Part shown: positions 24,695 to 35,403 of the stretch, piece after piece
Numbering within the stretch: the stretch's first letter is position 1
Layout: every line of letters starts with the position of its first letter
The notes under the pieces: model-generated
What the model was told of the DNA's origin: nothing
Databases searched by the model: none
What the model saw: the letters and a program-made list of their open reading frames with translations, nothing else
Made by a program: the position numbers and the translations under genes
NCBI GenBank assembly: GCA_014377785.1
Contig: JACMOZ010000038.1
Coordinates: 88,513 to 152,512, forward strand
Direction: 5' to 3'
DNA length: 64,000 nucleotides
Origin: Aeromicrobium sp.
GTDB lineage: Bacteria > Actinomycetota > Actinomycetes > Propionibacteriales > Nocardioidaceae

Positions 24695-25464
24695 GCCTCG
24701 ATTTCGCCCCTCGTCCCGGAGCCGCCCCGCTGTCGGCCATGATCCGTTCGCAAACCGGCATCGAGCTCCGGTTGTTGGTACGCAACGGCGAACAGTTGCT
24801 GCTCGCCCTCGTCATTCCGCTGCTCCTCCTGATCGCCGGCACACATTCGGGCCGGGTCGTCGACCTCGGTTCGGGCCGATCGATCGACATCATCACTCCC
24901 GGCGTGCTCGCCCTCGCCATCTTGTCGACGTCCTTCACATCCCTGGCGATCGCCACCGGCTTCGAACGACGATATGGCGTCATCAAACGTCTTGGCGCCT
25001 CTCCCCTGCCGCGTTCGGGGCTCATGCTCGGCAAGATCGGTGCTGTCCTCATCGTCGAGGCGATCCAATTGACTGTCTTGTCCCTCGTGGCGTTGGGTCT
25101 TGGCTGGCAGCCTCATGGCGGCGTTGCGGCAGTCGGCTGGCTCATACTCCTCGCGCTGTTGGGCACCGCCGCCTTCGGCGCACTCGGACTGCTGATTGCC
25201 GGCACTCTTCGCGCCGAGGCCACTCTTGCCTTCGCAAACCTCGTATACGTGTTGTTGCTCGTCGGTGGCGGAGTTCTCGTGCCGTTGAGCCGTTATCCTG
25301 CCGGTGCCCGCACCGCTCTGGAGTGGCTGCCGTCGGGAGCCCTCGGCCAGGGTCTGCGCGATGTCGTTGCAGGTTCGGCACCCGGCATCTTCCCGATCGC
25401 GGTCTTGCTGATCTGGGCAATCGTGGCCGGAATCCTCACCGCCAAAACATTTGAATGGGAGTGA
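24691..25464 (+). CDS. ABC exporter permease subunit
   Basis: ABC-2 type permease, 257 aa, with about six hydrophobic helices, for example LLLALVIPLLLLIAG, ITPGVLALAILSTSFTSLAI and FPIAVLLIWAIVAGILTA. The segment FERRYGVIKRLGASPLPRSG after helix 2 is the typical ABC-2 coupling region. It overlaps the ATPase by 4 bp and ctaA by 10 bp. The track ORF begins much too early, in another gene's frame. Confidence 0.9.
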   Translation: MSLDFAPRPGAAPLSAMIRSQTGIELRLLVRNGEQLLLALVIPLLLLIAGTHSGRVVDLGSGRSIDIITPGVLALAILSTSFTSLAIATGFERRYGVIKRLGASPLPRSGLMLGKIGAVLIVEAIQLTVLSLVALGLGWQPHGGVAAVGWLILLALLGTAAFGALGLLIAGTLRAEATLAFANLVYVLLLVGGGVLVPLSRYPAGARTALEWLPSGALGQGLRDVVAGSAPGIFPIAVLLIWAIVAGILTAKTFEWE

Positions 25465-26369
25465 CCGTGGGTTTTCACACCCCTGACCGCCGATTCGCCC
25501 TCCGCTGGGCGTGGGCCTCGCTGGTCGCCAACGCCGCGTTGGTGCTGACCGGCGGCCTCGTACGCCTCACCGCTTCCGGGCTCGGTTGCCCGACGTGGCC
25601 CAAATGCACCGACGATTCCTTTGTCCCTCATCGCGCCCTCGGCATCAACGGCGTCATCGAGTTCGGCAACCGGATGCTGACCTACGTGTTGGTCGCGATT
25701 GCCATCGGCACGTTCTTCGCCGTATGGCGTTGGGTTGGTGCCGACCGGTCGATGCGCCGACTCGTGTTGTTGATGGGCCTCGGCATTCCGTTGCAGGCGG
25801 TCATCGGTGGCATCTCCGTGCTGACCGATCTCAATCCGTGGATTGTGTCACTTCACCTGTTGTTGTCGATGGTGCTTATCGCCGCGGCAGTGCTCCTTGT
25901 CATGCAGATTCGAGGCGCCGCGGCCGAGCCCGTCGACGTGACGCAGGCCTGGCTCGTCCGGGTGACGTATGTCGTGTTGTGGGCCGTCGTCTATCTCGGC
26001 ACGATCGTCACCGGGAGCGGCCCGCACGCCGGTGCTGCCGATGCGCCGCGCAACGGTCTCGATCCTGCGGACATCAGCCAACTCCACGCCGATGCCGTAT
26101 TCCTGCTGGTCGGCCTCACGTTCGCCTGTTGGCTGGTGCTTCGCGGCTCCGCGCCGGTCGCTGCCCGGTCCGCCTTGGTCGTTCTCGTCGTCGAGTTGGC
26201 CCAAGGGTTGATCGGCTATGTGCAATATGCGACCGACTTGCCGATCGCTCTCGTGGCGGCCCACCTCGTCGGCGCTTCGGTCCTCATAGCCGCGGGGACT
26301 CACTTGTTGCTGGCGGTCAGCCCATCGCGGCTGGTCCCGACCGATCTTGAGGGTTTGCGGCAGTCCTGA
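25455..26369 (+). CDS. ctaA: heme A synthase CtaA
   Basis: Membrane enzyme that oxidises the heme O methyl group to give heme A for aa3 oxidase. The 304-aa chain has eight likely helices. Heme-ligand histidines are in VSLHLLLSMVL, ADISQLHADAV and LVAAHLVGASV, with the paired cysteines of GLGCPTWPKC in the first external loop. It overlaps the ABC permease by 10 bp and is the last gene of that operon. ctaB lies 0.6 kb away on the other strand. Confidence 0.93.
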   Translation: MGVTVGFHTPDRRFALRWAWASLVANAALVLTGGLVRLTASGLGCPTWPKCTDDSFVPHRALGINGVIEFGNRMLTYVLVAIAIGTFFAVWRWVGADRSMRRLVLLMGLGIPLQAVIGGISVLTDLNPWIVSLHLLLSMVLIAAAVLLVMQIRGAAAEPVDVTQAWLVRVTYVVLWAVVYLGTIVTGSGPHAGAADAPRNGLDPADISQLHADAVFLLVGLTFACWLVLRGSAPVAARSALVVLVVELAQGLIGYVQYATDLPIALVAAHLVGASVLIAAGTHLLLAVSPSRLVPTDLEGLRQS

Positions 26370-26413
26370 CAGCCCTAATCCTCAAGATTCGCCACCATCG
26401 GGTCAAAAGCGGG

Positions 26414-26887
26414 TCAGGCGAGACGAGTCATGGTGCGACAGCCTTCGTCGTCTACACAACCGGACTGCAGCACAAAGCCCTGCGACTCGTATGTCGTCAT
26501 CGCGGCCATATTGCCGTCGATGACACGCAGATGCAGTGCGCGATGGCCGGCCCAGTCGATGACGGCATCGATGAGTTGACCGCCCAGACCCTGGCGCCGG
26601 CCCTCGGCGGCAACCCACATCGAGATCAGTTCGACGCCGGCATCATCTGGTTGAGCGCCGACCATACCGACCGGCGCGGCGCCGTCATAGGCAAGAAAAC
26701 ATGCTCCGGGTGAGGACAACCGTGAACGCCAATTGGCTTCGGTGTCACGGTCGCCGGTCCACATGATCACTGAACTCGCGAAGGCCTCGGGGTTTTCGGT
26801 CAACGAACGCAGCCGCAAATGCCGCCAATCGGACCAGTCGTCGGGGCCAACAATACTTACATCCATAACCGCATTCTGGCCGATCAC
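26414..26887 (-). CDS. GNAT-family N-acetyltransferase
   Basis: A 157-aa GCN5-related acetyltransferase. The acetyl-CoA loop is WVAAEGRRQGLGGQLIDAVI (the Q/R-x-x-G-x-G motif), preceded by the beta strand GVELISMWV and followed by HLRVIDGNMAAMTTYESQGF. The substrate cannot be predicted. Two starts are possible: the track GTG at 26887, or the ATG at 26866 (MDVSIVGPDDW), which fits the usual N-terminus better. No clear ribosome site. Confidence 0.82.
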   Translation of the reverse strand: MIGQNAVMDVSIVGPDDWSDWRHLRLRSLTENPEAFASSVIMWTGDRDTEANWRSRLSSPGACFLAYDGAAPVGMVGAQPDDAGVELISMWVAAEGRRQGLGGQLIDAVIDWAGHRALHLRVIDGNMAAMTTYESQGFVLQSGCVDDEGCRTMTRLA

Positions 26888-26905
26888 GACGCACGACCCG
26901 AGGCG

Positions 26906-26987
26906 GCGGTGACATAGGCACCACGGGATCGCCTCTGGTAGTGCCTAACCCACCGGCCCTGCAGGACGGTAGTGCCTAACTCACCGC
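26906..26987. repeat. three-copy GCGGTGA/TCACCGC repeat element
   Basis: Copy A, GCGGTGACATAGGCACCAC (26906-26924), is inverted relative to copy B, GGTAGTGCCTAACCCACCG (26937-26955), and copy C, GGTAGTGCCTAACTCACCGC (26968-26987). A and C form near-perfect terminal inverted repeats; B is a direct repeat of C. The element fills the gap between the GNAT gene and ctaB. Confidence 0.75.
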
Positions 26988-27004
26988 CGAACGGGGGAGG
27001 GCTC

Positions 27005-27952
27005 TCAGCGCAGGAACGGATCGATCGCTGCGGAGACGAACAGCAACGCGAGATAGGCGTTGGACCAGTGGAAGAGTCGCATCGGTTTGATGACGGACAA
27101 CTCTTCGCTGTCTTGCGAGCGCGCCTTGAGGCCGTGGGCCTCGACGAGAAAAGCGACACCGAGAGCGAGTGCCGCGACGGGATAGAACCATCCGGTGGGC
27201 GTGATCGGCCACAGCAACAATGACGTGCCGACCATGACCCAGGCATAGATGACGATCTGTTTGGCGACGACCTTGGACGATGCGATGGAAGGCAACATGG
27301 GGACGCTGGCCGCGGAATAGTCTTCGCGATAACGCATAGCGAGCGCCCAAAAATGCGGTGGCGTCCAGAAGAAGACGACCATGAACAGCACGACCGGCGC
27401 CCAGGCGAGCTCGTTGGTGATCGCGGTCCAGCCGATCAGGGCCGGGAAGCAACCCGCCGCTCCGCCCCACACGATGTTTTGCGAGGTCCGGCGCTTGAGG
27501 ATCATCGTGTAGCCGACCACGTAGAAGACGTTGGCGGCCAGAGCCAGCAGCGCCGACAAAGGGTTGACGAGGACCCACAGCCATACGGTCGACACAACGC
27601 CGAGAAGGAGACCGAAGACCAACGCATTGCGGGTAGACACACGGTGTCTGGGCAATGGCCGGCGCTGGGTCCGGCGCATCAATTGGTCGATGTCGGCGTC
27701 GACCACACAGTTGAGCGCATTGGCGCTTCCGGCAGACAGCGTGCCACCGACGAAGGTCCAGAGCACGAGGCCGAGAGGAGGCACGCCCTGTTGGGCCAGA
27801 AACATGACCGGCACGGTCGTGAGCAGCAGCAATTCGATGATCCGCGGCTTCATCAGTGCGATGTAGGAACCGACGACATCGCGTACCGATGAGGGACGAC
27901 TAAGGGACGCCGCATCAACGGGCGTAGAAAATTCTGGATCCACCGCAGTCAC
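27005..27952 (-). CDS. ctaB: protoheme IX farnesyltransferase CtaB
   Basis: Converts heme B to heme O, the precursor of heme A. A UbiA-family membrane prenyltransferase of 315 aa with about eight helices. First Asp-rich motif: [15 protein letters not shown], with RPLPRHRVS after it. Second: [15 protein letters not shown]. The track start at 28105 would overlap tkt; the GTG at 27952 has TAGACT exactly 7 nt upstream, so a leaderless start is likely. Divergent from tkt. Confidence 0.95.
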   Translation of the reverse strand: MTAVDPEFSTPVDAASLSRPSSVRDVVGSYIALMKPRIIELLLLTTVPVMFLAQQGVPPLGLVLWTFVGGTLSAGSANALNCVVDADIDQLMRRTQRRPLPRHRVSTRNALVFGLLLGVVSTVWLWVLVNPLSALLALAANVFYVVGYTMILKRRTSQNIVWGGAAGCFPALIGWTAITNELAWAPVVLFMVVFFWTPPHFWALAMRYREDYSAASVPMLPSIASSKVVAKQIVIYAWVMVGTSLLLWPITPTGWFYPVAALALGVAFLVEAHGLKARSQDSEELSVIKPMRLFHWSNAYLALLFVSAAIDPFLR

Positions 27953-27959
27953 GTCATGC

Positions 27960-27965
27960 AGTCTA
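27960..27965 (-). promoter_or_regulatory. -10 hexamer, leaderless start of ctaB
   Basis: TAGACT on the minus strand, 7 nt before the GTG at 27952. Confidence 0.5.
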
Positions 27966-28046
27966 ATGCCAGCCGAGTAGGCTCGTACCGATGGCTCGGA
28001 CAACCCGGCCGGCGACCTAGACGCACGATGAGTTGGAGCCCGCGCT

Positions 28047-30245
28047 GTGACGACAGCTAACAAGTCCCTGGACTGGAACGACCTCGATAAACTGGCTGTT
28101 GACACCGCCAGACTGCTGGCCGCCGACGCGGTCGAAAAGGTCGGACACGGTCACCCCGGCACGGCAATGAGCCTCGCGCCGGCCGCCTATCTCATCTACC
28201 AAAAACTCATGCACCACAACCCCGCGGATCCTCATTGGTTCGCGCGGGATCGTTTCGTCCTCTCGTGCGGACATTCCAGCCTGACGCAATACATCCAGCT
28301 TTATCTCGCCGGCTATGACGTCACGCTCGACGACCTCAAGAGCCTGCGCACGTGGGGAAGCAAGACCCCCGGTCACCCCGAGCACAACCACACCGCCGGC
28401 GTCGAAGTCACCACCGGCCCACTCGGTCAGGGTGTCGGCAACGCGGTCGGGATGGCGATGGCCGCACGCCGCGAACACGGACTGTACGACCCTGAAGCCC
28501 CCCTCGGCGAGAGCATCTTCGACCATCACGTCTACGTCATGTGCTCCGACGGCGACCTCGAGGAAGGCGTCTCCGGCGAAGCCTCCTCGCTCGCCGGTCA
28601 CCAAAAGCTCGGCAACCTCACCGTCCTGTATGACGACAACGAGATTTCGATCGAAGACGACACCGATGTGGCGTTCAGTGAAGATGTCGCCAAGCGATAT
28701 GAGGCCTATGGCTGGCACGTCCAGACCGTCGACTGGACCAATGGCGGCACCGGTTATGAAGAAAACGTCCAGGAACTTTTCGATGCTTTCATCGCCGCCG
28801 ACGCCGTCACCGACAAGCCGAGCTTCATCAAGCTGCGCACCATAATCGCCTGGCCCGCGCCGACCAAGCAGAACACCGGCGCCTCGCACGGTTCGGCTCT
28901 GGGCGCCGAGGAAATCGCGGCCACCAAGAAAATCCTCGGATTCGATCCTGAACAGTCCTTCGCCGTCGACGACGCCGTCATTGCCCATACCCGTTCGGCC
29001 CGCACCCGCGGTACCGAACTCCAGGCCGCTTGGCAGCAGGAGTTCGACGACTGGTCGGCCACTCATGCCGAAGGCACGGCTCTCCTCCAACGCCTGGCCG
29101 CACGGGTTCTGCCCAACGGTTGGGAAGCAGATCTGCCGATTTACGAGGCGAGCGACAAGGGTGTCGCCACCCGCGTTGCGTCCGGCGAGTTCCTCACTGC
29201 TGCGGCCAAGGTGTTGCCCGAGCTCTGGGGCGGTTCAGCCGACCTTGCCGGCTCCAACAACACGACGCCCAAGGGCCAACCGTCATTCATTCCGCCGGAG
29301 CGCTCAACGAAGTTGTTCAAGGGCGACTGGTTCGGCCGGGTCCTTCACTTCGGCATCCGCGAACACGCCATGGGCGCCGTGCTCAACGGCATCGCCTTGC
29401 ACGGACCCACGCGCGTCTACGGCGGCACGTTCCTTGTGTTCAGCGATTACATGCGTCCCTCGGTGCGCCTCGCGGCGTTACAGGAACTCGCTATCACGTA
29501 TGTGTGGACGCACGACTCGATCGGACTTGGTGAAGACGGCCCGACACACCAGCCGGTCGAACACCTCGCCGCCCTGCGTGCGATCCCCGGCCTCGACGTG
29601 ATCCGCCCCGCGGATGCCAATGAAACCGTCGCGGCCTGGAAAGCTGTGCTTGCCATCAACGACCGTCCCACGGCTTTGGCCCTGAGTCGTCAAAACGTTC
29701 CCACCTTTCCTCGTGGCACCGATGACAGCACCGGACAGCACTGGGCGAGCGTCGATAATGTTTCCAAGGGCGCCTACACACTGCTCGACACAGAGGGCGA
29801 GCCCGATGTCGTCCTCATCGGCACCGGCTCCGAAGTGCAGTTGGCGGTTGCGGCCCGCGAGACCCTGGCCGCCGAAGGCATCAGGGCGCGCGTCGTCTCG
29901 ATGCCATGCCGCGAATGGTTCGAGCAGCAAGACGAGGATTACCGCAACACGGTCATTCCGCCAGCCGTGCGTGCCCGGGTCAGCGTCGAAGCCGGCATCA
30001 GCCTCGGTTGGCGTGACTTCGTCGGCGACGCCGGCCGCATCGTTAGCCTCGAGCACTACGGATCCTCGGCCAATTTCGCCAAGCTTTATGACGCATTCGG
30101 CACCACCGCCGACGCCGTTGCTGCCGCTGCCCGCGAATCGATTGATACTGCTGCACGCATCGGTGGCGGCCCCGTGCCCATCCATACCCGCCCTGCCGGC
30201 CCGTTCGGCCCGAGCGACAACCCTGACTCCCCGTCCTCGATCTGA
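28047..30245 (+). CDS. tkt: transketolase
   Basis: TPP enzyme that moves two-carbon units between pentose-phosphate and glycolytic sugars. The 732-aa chain is somewhat longer than the usual 660-700. TPP and substrate residues are seen in [50 protein letters not shown]...YDDNEIS and [17 protein letters not shown]; the catalytic Glu is in FGIREHAMG. The GTG start has GGAG 8 nt upstream. First gene of the tkt-tal-pgi-zwf-opcA-pgl operon and divergent from ctaB. Confidence 0.97.
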   Translation: MTTANKSLDWNDLDKLAVDTARLLAADAVEKVGHGHPGTAMSLAPAAYLIYQKLMHHNPADPHWFARDRFVLSCGHSSLTQYIQLYLAGYDVTLDDLKSLRTWGSKTPGHPEHNHTAGVEVTTGPLGQGVGNAVGMAMAARREHGLYDPEAPLGESIFDHHVYVMCSDGDLEEGVSGEASSLAGHQKLGNLTVLYDDNEISIEDDTDVAFSEDVAKRYEAYGWHVQTVDWTNGGTGYEENVQELFDAFIAADAVTDKPSFIKLRTIIAWPAPTKQNTGASHGSALGAEEIAATKKILGFDPEQSFAVDDAVIAHTRSARTRGTELQAAWQQEFDDWSATHAEGTALLQRLAARVLPNGWEADLPIYEASDKGVATRVASGEFLTAAAKVLPELWGGSADLAGSNNTTPKGQPSFIPPERSTKLFKGDWFGRVLHFGIREHAMGAVLNGIALHGPTRVYGGTFLVFSDYMRPSVRLAALQELAITYVWTHDSIGLGEDGPTHQPVEHLAALRAIPGLDVIRPADANETVAAWKAVLAINDRPTALALSRQNVPTFPRGTDDSTGQHWASVDNVSKGAYTLLDTEGEPDVVLIGTGSEVQLAVAARETLAAEGIRARVVSMPCREWFEQQDEDYRNTVIPPAVRARVSVEAGISLGWRDFVGDAGRIVSLEHYGSSANFAKLYDAFGTTADAVAAAARESIDTAARIGGGPVPIHTRPAGPFGPSDNPDSPSSI

Positions 30246-30301
30246 GCGACATTCCTACACATGAACACTGCACATTTTGAACACAGCATCAAGGAGATGG
30301 C

Positions 30302-31390
30302 ATGAACGAACGACTCCAGGCACTAGCCGACGCAGGAGTATCGATCTGGCTCGATGATCTTTCGCGCGAACGCATAGCCTCGGGCAACCTCGCCCAACTC
30401 GTCGCCGAATCCAACGTCGTGGGCGTCACAACCAACCCGACGATCTTCGCAAACGCCTTGTCTCAAGGCGATCGTTATGGCGAGCAGGTCTCCGAGTTGA
30501 AGGCCACCGGCATGGGCGTCGACGATGTCGTCTTCGAACTCACCACCACCGATGTCCAGCAGGGCTGCGATGTCCTGCGGCCCGCTTTTGACGCGAGCAA
30601 TGGCGTCGACGGCCGTGTGTCGATCGAGGTCGAGCCGGGCCTCGCCCGCGACACCGACGAGACGGTTCACACTGCCGCCAAATTGTGGGCCAAGGTCGAT
30701 CGACCCAATCTTTTCATCAAGATCCCAGCGACCCATGAAGGCCTACCTGCCATCGCAGCCACGATCTCCGAGGGCATCAGCGTCAACATCACTCTCATCT
30801 TTGCCCTCGGTCGATACCGCGAAGTGATGGATGCCTACCTTTACGGGCTCGAGCAAGCCGCTGCCGAAGGCCGCGATCTCAGCGCCATCCACTCGGTGGC
30901 CTCGTTCTTCGTCAGCCGCGTCGACTCCGAGGTCGACAAGCGCCTTGACGCCGACAGCCCGCTTCGCGGCAAGGCCGGCATCGCCAATGCCCGACTCGCC
31001 TACGAAGCCTACGAAGAAGTCTTTGGCAGTGAGCGTTTCGCAGCTCTCGCGGCCAAGGGCGCCAACAAGCAGCGCCCGCTGTGGGCTTCGACCGGTGTCA
31101 AGGACCCTGCCTATCCGGACACGATGTATGTCAGCGAACTGGTCGTCACCAACACCGTCAACACGATGCCCGAAAAGACGATGCAGGCCTTCGCCGACCA
31201 CGGTGAAGTCCGCGGAGACGCCGTCACCGGTACGTATGACGAAGCTCGCGAACTCATAGTCGCTCTCGAGGAACAAGGCATTTCCTATGACGAAGTCGTC
31301 GACCTGCTCGAAACCGAGGGCCTCGACAAGTTCGACAAATCCTGGGCTGAACTCGTGGCGACGGTCCAGAACGAGTTGGACAAGGCCTGA
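30302..31390 (+). CDS. tal: transaldolase
   Basis: Moves a dihydroxyacetone unit between sugar phosphates through a Schiff base. The Lys is in NLFIKIPAT. Other marks: [15 protein letters not shown] near the N-terminus, [10 protein letters not shown], and [12 protein letters not shown]. Length 362 aa is normal for the actinobacterial subtype. An AAGGAG site precedes the ATG. Second gene of the operon, 56 bp after tkt. Confidence 0.96.
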   Translation: MNERLQALADAGVSIWLDDLSRERIASGNLAQLVAESNVVGVTTNPTIFANALSQGDRYGEQVSELKATGMGVDDVVFELTTTDVQQGCDVLRPAFDASNGVDGRVSIEVEPGLARDTDETVHTAAKLWAKVDRPNLFIKIPATHEGLPAIAATISEGISVNITLIFALGRYREVMDAYLYGLEQAAAEGRDLSAIHSVASFFVSRVDSEVDKRLDADSPLRGKAGIANARLAYEAYEEVFGSERFAALAAKGANKQRPLWASTGVKDPAYPDTMYVSELVVTNTVNTMPEKTMQAFADHGEVRGDAVTGTYDEARELIVALEEQGISYDEVVDLLETEGLDKFDKSWAELVATVQNELDKA

Positions 31391-31394
31391 CACC

Positions 31395-32975
31395 ATGACC
31401 GCTCTGGCGATCTCGACGCTGTCAACGCACGCATACGACACTGCTTTGCGCCAGGCGATCAGCGACAAGGTCGCCTCGCGACTGGCTGCTCAGGATCCAA
31501 CACTATGGGGGCATGACGCCGAGGACGAGGCAAGCATCCGGCTCTCCTGGATCGACCTCGCCGAGGCCTCGCGACCTCTGGTGACAGAGATCGAGGCCCT
31601 TCGTGCCGATTTCAAAGCCAAAGGGCTCGATCATGTCGTGTTGTGCGGTATGGGCGGTTCGTCGCTGGCTCCCGAAGTCATCTGCCGGGCCGCCGAGGTC
31701 GAACTCACGGTTCTCGATTCCTCCCATCCGGACATGGTTCGTGGCGCACTGGCCGACCGGCTCGAACGCAGCATCGTCGTCGTGTCGAGCAAGTCCGGTG
31801 GGACAGTCGAAACAGATTCCCAACGCCGCGCCTATGAGGCGGCCTTCACCGCAGCCGGATTGAATCCCGTCGATCACATCGTCGTCGTCACCGATCCCGA
31901 TTCACCGCTCGACGAGGAAGCCACCGCAGCCGGTTATCGCGTCTTCCATGCCGATCCACACGTCGGCGGTCGCTATTCGGCGCTCACGGCATTCGGGCTG
32001 GTCCCAAGCGGACTGGCCGGCGCACCGATCGGCCAACTTCTCGATGACGCCGAAGAAGTCGCCGCCCATCAGGGCCACGACGACGCCGACAATCCCGGTC
32101 TTCGGCTCGGCACGCTCTTGGGCGTTGCCAATCACGCCGGTGTCGACAAACTCGTCATCGCCGACCAGACCCGCCACGGCATCGGCGACTGGATCGAACA
32201 ATTGGTCGCCGAATCGACTGGCAAAGAGGGCAAAGGTATCCTGCCCGTCGTCGTGCCGTTCGAAAACGCCGTCAACTTCAATCCCAACAATCAAGACTCC
32301 ATCCTCGTCGAGATCGGTGGCAAAAACGCGCCCGAATCCTTGTCGGGATATTCGGTCGCGCTCGAAGGCGGACTGGGCGCTCTGTTCATGATCTGGGAAG
32401 ACGCGGTGGCAATTGCCGGCCGCGCGATCGGGATCAATCCTTTCGACCAACCCGACGTCGAGAGCGCAAAGAAAGCCGCCCGCGAACTCCTTGGCGCAAG
32501 TAACACAACCCCGCAGCCGGTGTTCACCGAAGACGGCATCGACGTCTTCGGCACCGACCGCGACACGCTCGAAGACGCCATCCTCGACCTGCTCATCCAC
32601 AGCGACCTTAGTCAGGGTTACCTAGCCGTTCAGGCTTATCTGAATCGGCATAAGTATGCCGATTTCGCCGGCATCCGCGAAGTCCTCGCGCTGCGCACTG
32701 GTCGACCTGTGACGTTCGGCTGGGGTCCACGATTCCTGCACTCCACCGGTCAATATCACAAGGGCGGCCCGCCGAACGGACTGTTCCTGCAGATCACCGG
32801 CGATGCCCATGAGGACCTCGCGGTGCCCGGTCGCGACTTCACCTTCGGTGACTTCATCGGCTCGCAGGCCGCCGGTGACGCCAAGGTCCTGCGCGATCAC
32901 GGCCGCCCGGTCCTGCGCCTGCATTTGCGCGACGTAGCCGCCGCTCTTCCGCGGCTTCGCGAGGTCCTCGCGTGA
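31395..32975 (+). CDS. pgi: glucose-6-phosphate isomerase
   Basis: Interconverts glucose-6-phosphate and fructose-6-phosphate. The 526-aa chain has two SIS-like halves: VVLCGMGGSSLAPEV and VVVSSKSGGTVETDSQ bind the phosphate, and RYSALTAFGLVPSGLAG and GKNAPESLSG follow. The C-terminal WGPRFLHSTGQYHKGGPPN carries the conserved His and Lys. This is the divergent actinobacterial form found between tal and zwf, with a weaker match to the E. coli enzyme. The ATG is 5 bp after the tal stop; its end overlaps zwf by 4 bp. Confidence 0.93.
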   Translation: MTALAISTLSTHAYDTALRQAISDKVASRLAAQDPTLWGHDAEDEASIRLSWIDLAEASRPLVTEIEALRADFKAKGLDHVVLCGMGGSSLAPEVICRAAEVELTVLDSSHPDMVRGALADRLERSIVVVSSKSGGTVETDSQRRAYEAAFTAAGLNPVDHIVVVTDPDSPLDEEATAAGYRVFHADPHVGGRYSALTAFGLVPSGLAGAPIGQLLDDAEEVAAHQGHDDADNPGLRLGTLLGVANHAGVDKLVIADQTRHGIGDWIEQLVAESTGKEGKGILPVVVPFENAVNFNPNNQDSILVEIGGKNAPESLSGYSVALEGGLGALFMIWEDAVAIAGRAIGINPFDQPDVESAKKAARELLGASNTTPQPVFTEDGIDVFGTDRDTLEDAILDLLIHSDLSQGYLAVQAYLNRHKYADFAGIREVLALRTGRPVTFGWGPRFLHSTGQYHKGGPPNGLFLQITGDAHEDLAVPGRDFTFGDFIGSQAAGDAKVLRDHGRPVLRLHLRDVAAALPRLREVLA

Positions 32976-34492
32976 TTGCCAACAACCCCCTGCGCGATCC
33001 ACGCGATCGTCGGCTCCCGCAGATTGCCGGGCCGTGCAGCATCGTGATCTTCGGCATCACCGGCGACTTGGCACGCCGCAAGCTCCTCCCGGCGATCTAC
33101 GACCTCACCAACCGTGGGCTGCTGCCGCCGGGATTCGCGCTCATCGGCTTCGCCCGCCATGACACGTCAATTAAAGATTTTGTCAGCGATGTGCGCGATG
33201 CCGTCAAGGCAGGTGCCCGGACGCCGTGGCGCGAAAATATCTGGAAACAGATGGCCGCCGGCCTACGCTTCGTTGGCGGCGCCTTCGACGAAGACGAATC
33301 CTGGGAGCGGCTCGTCACCAGGCTTCAGGAGATCGACGACGAACGCGGCACTGGAGGCAATCACGCTTTTTATCTGTCCACCCCGCCCACCTTGTTTCCG
33401 ATGATCATTGCGAGGCTCAAAAAGCACGGCCTCGCCGAAGCCGGCAATGCGTGGCGCAGGGTTGTTATCGAGAAGCCGTTCGGGCACAACCTCAACTCCG
33501 CCCAGGAACTCAACGCGCTCCTCTCCGATGTTTTTCCACGGGAAAACGTCTTCCGTATCGACCACTACCTCGGCAAGGAGACGGTCCAGAACATCCTGGC
33601 CTTCCGGTTCGCCAACGGCATGTTCGAACCGATCTGGAACTCCAACTATGTCGACCACGTACAGATCACCATGGCCGAAGACATCGGCATCGGTTCGCGT
33701 GCGGGCTACTACGACGGCATCGGCGCAGCCCGTGACGTTATTCAGAACCACTTGTTGCAATTGATGGCCCTCGTTGCCATGGAAGAACCCGTCTCCTTCA
33801 ACGCCTACAGCCTGCGCATCGAAAAGCAGAAGATCCTCGCCAACGCGCGACCACCCGAGCGCATGGACCTACATACGGCTCACGCGCAATATGCCGAAGG
33901 CTGGGCCGGCGGCGAAGAAGTTCCCGGCTATCTGCAAGAGCAGGACATTCCTGCAGACTCGACCACCGAGACGTTTGCCGCGATGCGCATCGACATCGCG
34001 ACCCGCCGCTGGGCCGGCGTCCCCTTTTATTTGCGTGCCGGCAAGAGGCTCGGTCGTCGCGTGACCGAGGTCGCCGTGGTGTTCAAGCGTGCACCGCACC
34101 AACCCTTCGGCAGCAACGACGTCGAAGAGCTCGGCCAGAATTCCCTCGTCATGCGCATCCAGCCCGACGAAGGCGTGACCCTGCGATTCGGGGCGAAGGT
34201 TCCCGGCACAGCCATGGAGATCCGCGACGTCAACATGGACTTCGCCTACGGCGGTGCCTTTGTCGAAAGCAGCCCCGAGGCGTATGAACGCCTCATCCTC
34301 GACGTGCTGCTCGGCGACCCACCGCTGTTCCCGCAACTCGAAGAGGTCGAACTGGCCTGGAAGATCCTCGACCCGGTGATCGAATATTGGGCCCGCTGCA
34401 AGAACATCGACACCTACCCATCGGGGACGTGGGGTCCGGTCTCGGCGGACAAGATGCTGGCCCGCGACGGCCGCGTCTGGAGGAGGCCCTAG
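32972..34492 (+). CDS. zwf: glucose-6-phosphate 1-dehydrogenase
   Basis: Entry enzyme of the oxidative pentose-phosphate pathway and an NADPH source. The 506-aa chain has VIFGITGDLARRKLLPAIYD (coenzyme loop), VVIEKPFGHNL and the active-site RIDHYLGKETVQN with its catalytic His. The GTG start overlaps the pgi stop (GTGA). It is followed after 2 bp by opcA, its assembly/allosteric partner in Actinobacteria and cyanobacteria. Confidence 0.97.
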   Translation: MIANNPLRDPRDRRLPQIAGPCSIVIFGITGDLARRKLLPAIYDLTNRGLLPPGFALIGFARHDTSIKDFVSDVRDAVKAGARTPWRENIWKQMAAGLRFVGGAFDEDESWERLVTRLQEIDDERGTGGNHAFYLSTPPTLFPMIIARLKKHGLAEAGNAWRRVVIEKPFGHNLNSAQELNALLSDVFPRENVFRIDHYLGKETVQNILAFRFANGMFEPIWNSNYVDHVQITMAEDIGIGSRAGYYDGIGAARDVIQNHLLQLMALVAMEEPVSFNAYSLRIEKQKILANARPPERMDLHTAHAQYAEGWAGGEEVPGYLQEQDIPADSTTETFAAMRIDIATRRWAGVPFYLRAGKRLGRRVTEVAVVFKRAPHQPFGSNDVEELGQNSLVMRIQPDEGVTLRFGAKVPGTAMEIRDVNMDFAYGGAFVESSPEAYERLILDVLLGDPPLFPQLEEVELAWKILDPVIEYWARCKNIDTYPSGTWGPVSADKMLARDGRVWRRP

Positions 34493-34494
34493 TT

Positions 34495-35403
34495 ATGGAG
34501 ACCGTACTTCTCAATACCAACTCCTCGAAGATCGCCCAATCGATGGTGCGCGCCCGTCGCGCCGCCGGCAGCCCCGCAATGGACATGGTCCTGACACTTG
34601 TCGTCATCACCGACGAGGACGGCGTCGCCGAGACATTGCGCACTGCGACCACCCTGTCCAAGGAACATCCCTCCCGCGTCATCGGAGTGATCCGTGGCTC
34701 GAACCGCGGTCGGGCCAACCTCGATGCCAAGGTCCGGGTCGGCCACGACTCGACCGGCGAATCGATTCTGTTGCGTGTTTCCGGGGAACTGACCAAACAT
34801 GCCGAATCTGTTGTGCTCCCCTTGTTATTGCCCGATTCGCCCGTGGTTGTCTGGTGGCCCAACAAGGCCCCCGAAATTCCGTCCGAGGACGCCATCGGGC
34901 GTTTGGCGCAGCGTCGGCTGACCGATGCAGAGAGCACGGCCTCACCGATCCGTGCGCTGCGTGCCGTGGCGCGCAACTATGCGCCCGGCGACACCGATCT
35001 CTCCTGGACGCGTCTGACGCCTTGGCGGGCCCTGCTGGCTGCCGCGCTTGACCAGACAAGCGCCAAGGTCACCAGCGGCCACCTCGTGACGGGGGCGGGC
35101 AATCCAGCCGCCGAACTGCTCGTCAGTTGGCTCGAAAGTCGGCTGAAGATAAGGCTGACCGTGCAGCGAGGGGACGCCGACCACATTTCCTCGGTGACAC
35201 TCACAACCGCCATCGGTGACGTGACGATCGAGCGCATCAATGACTCGACCTGCAACTTCAGCGTTCCGGGTGCGGCCGATCACCACGTGCCACTTGGGGC
35301 ACGCACCCACGCCGAGCTCCTGGCCGAGGATTTGCGCCGGCTCGACAACGACGAAATCTATGAAGAGACGATCACCCATATGCTGAAAGAACTCGACGCG
35401 TGA
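34495..35403 (+). CDS. opcA: glucose-6-phosphate dehydrogenase assembly protein OpcA
   Basis: Non-catalytic partner of Zwf. A 302-aa protein with the family pattern: DMVLTLVVITDEDGVAETL and ATTLSKEHPSRVIGVI early, LPLLLPDSPVVVWWPNKAPE in the middle and LTPWRALLAAALDQ later. The ATG at 34495 follows zwf by 2 bp with GGAGG upstream, and overlaps pgl by 4 bp (GTGA), so zwf-opcA-pgl are tightly coupled. Confidence 0.95.
   Translation: METVLLNTNSSKIAQSMVRARRAAGSPAMDMVLTLVVITDEDGVAETLRTATTLSKEHPSRVIGVIRGSNRGRANLDAKVRVGHDSTGESILLRVSGELTKHAESVVLPLLLPDSPVVVWWPNKAPEIPSEDAIGRLAQRRLTDAESTASPIRALRAVARNYAPGDTDLSWTRLTPWRALLAAALDQTSAKVTSGHLVTGAGNPAAELLVSWLESRLKIRLTVQRGDADHISSVTLTTAIGDVTIERINDSTCNFSVPGAADHHVPLGARTHAELLAEDLRRLDNDEIYEETITHMLKELDA

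Noticed and set aside
28028-28060. 10-codon ORF ([10 protein letters not shown]) overlapping the tkt start
   Set aside because: Very short, overlaps the tkt ribosome site, and no repeat or attenuator structure supports a leader peptide.
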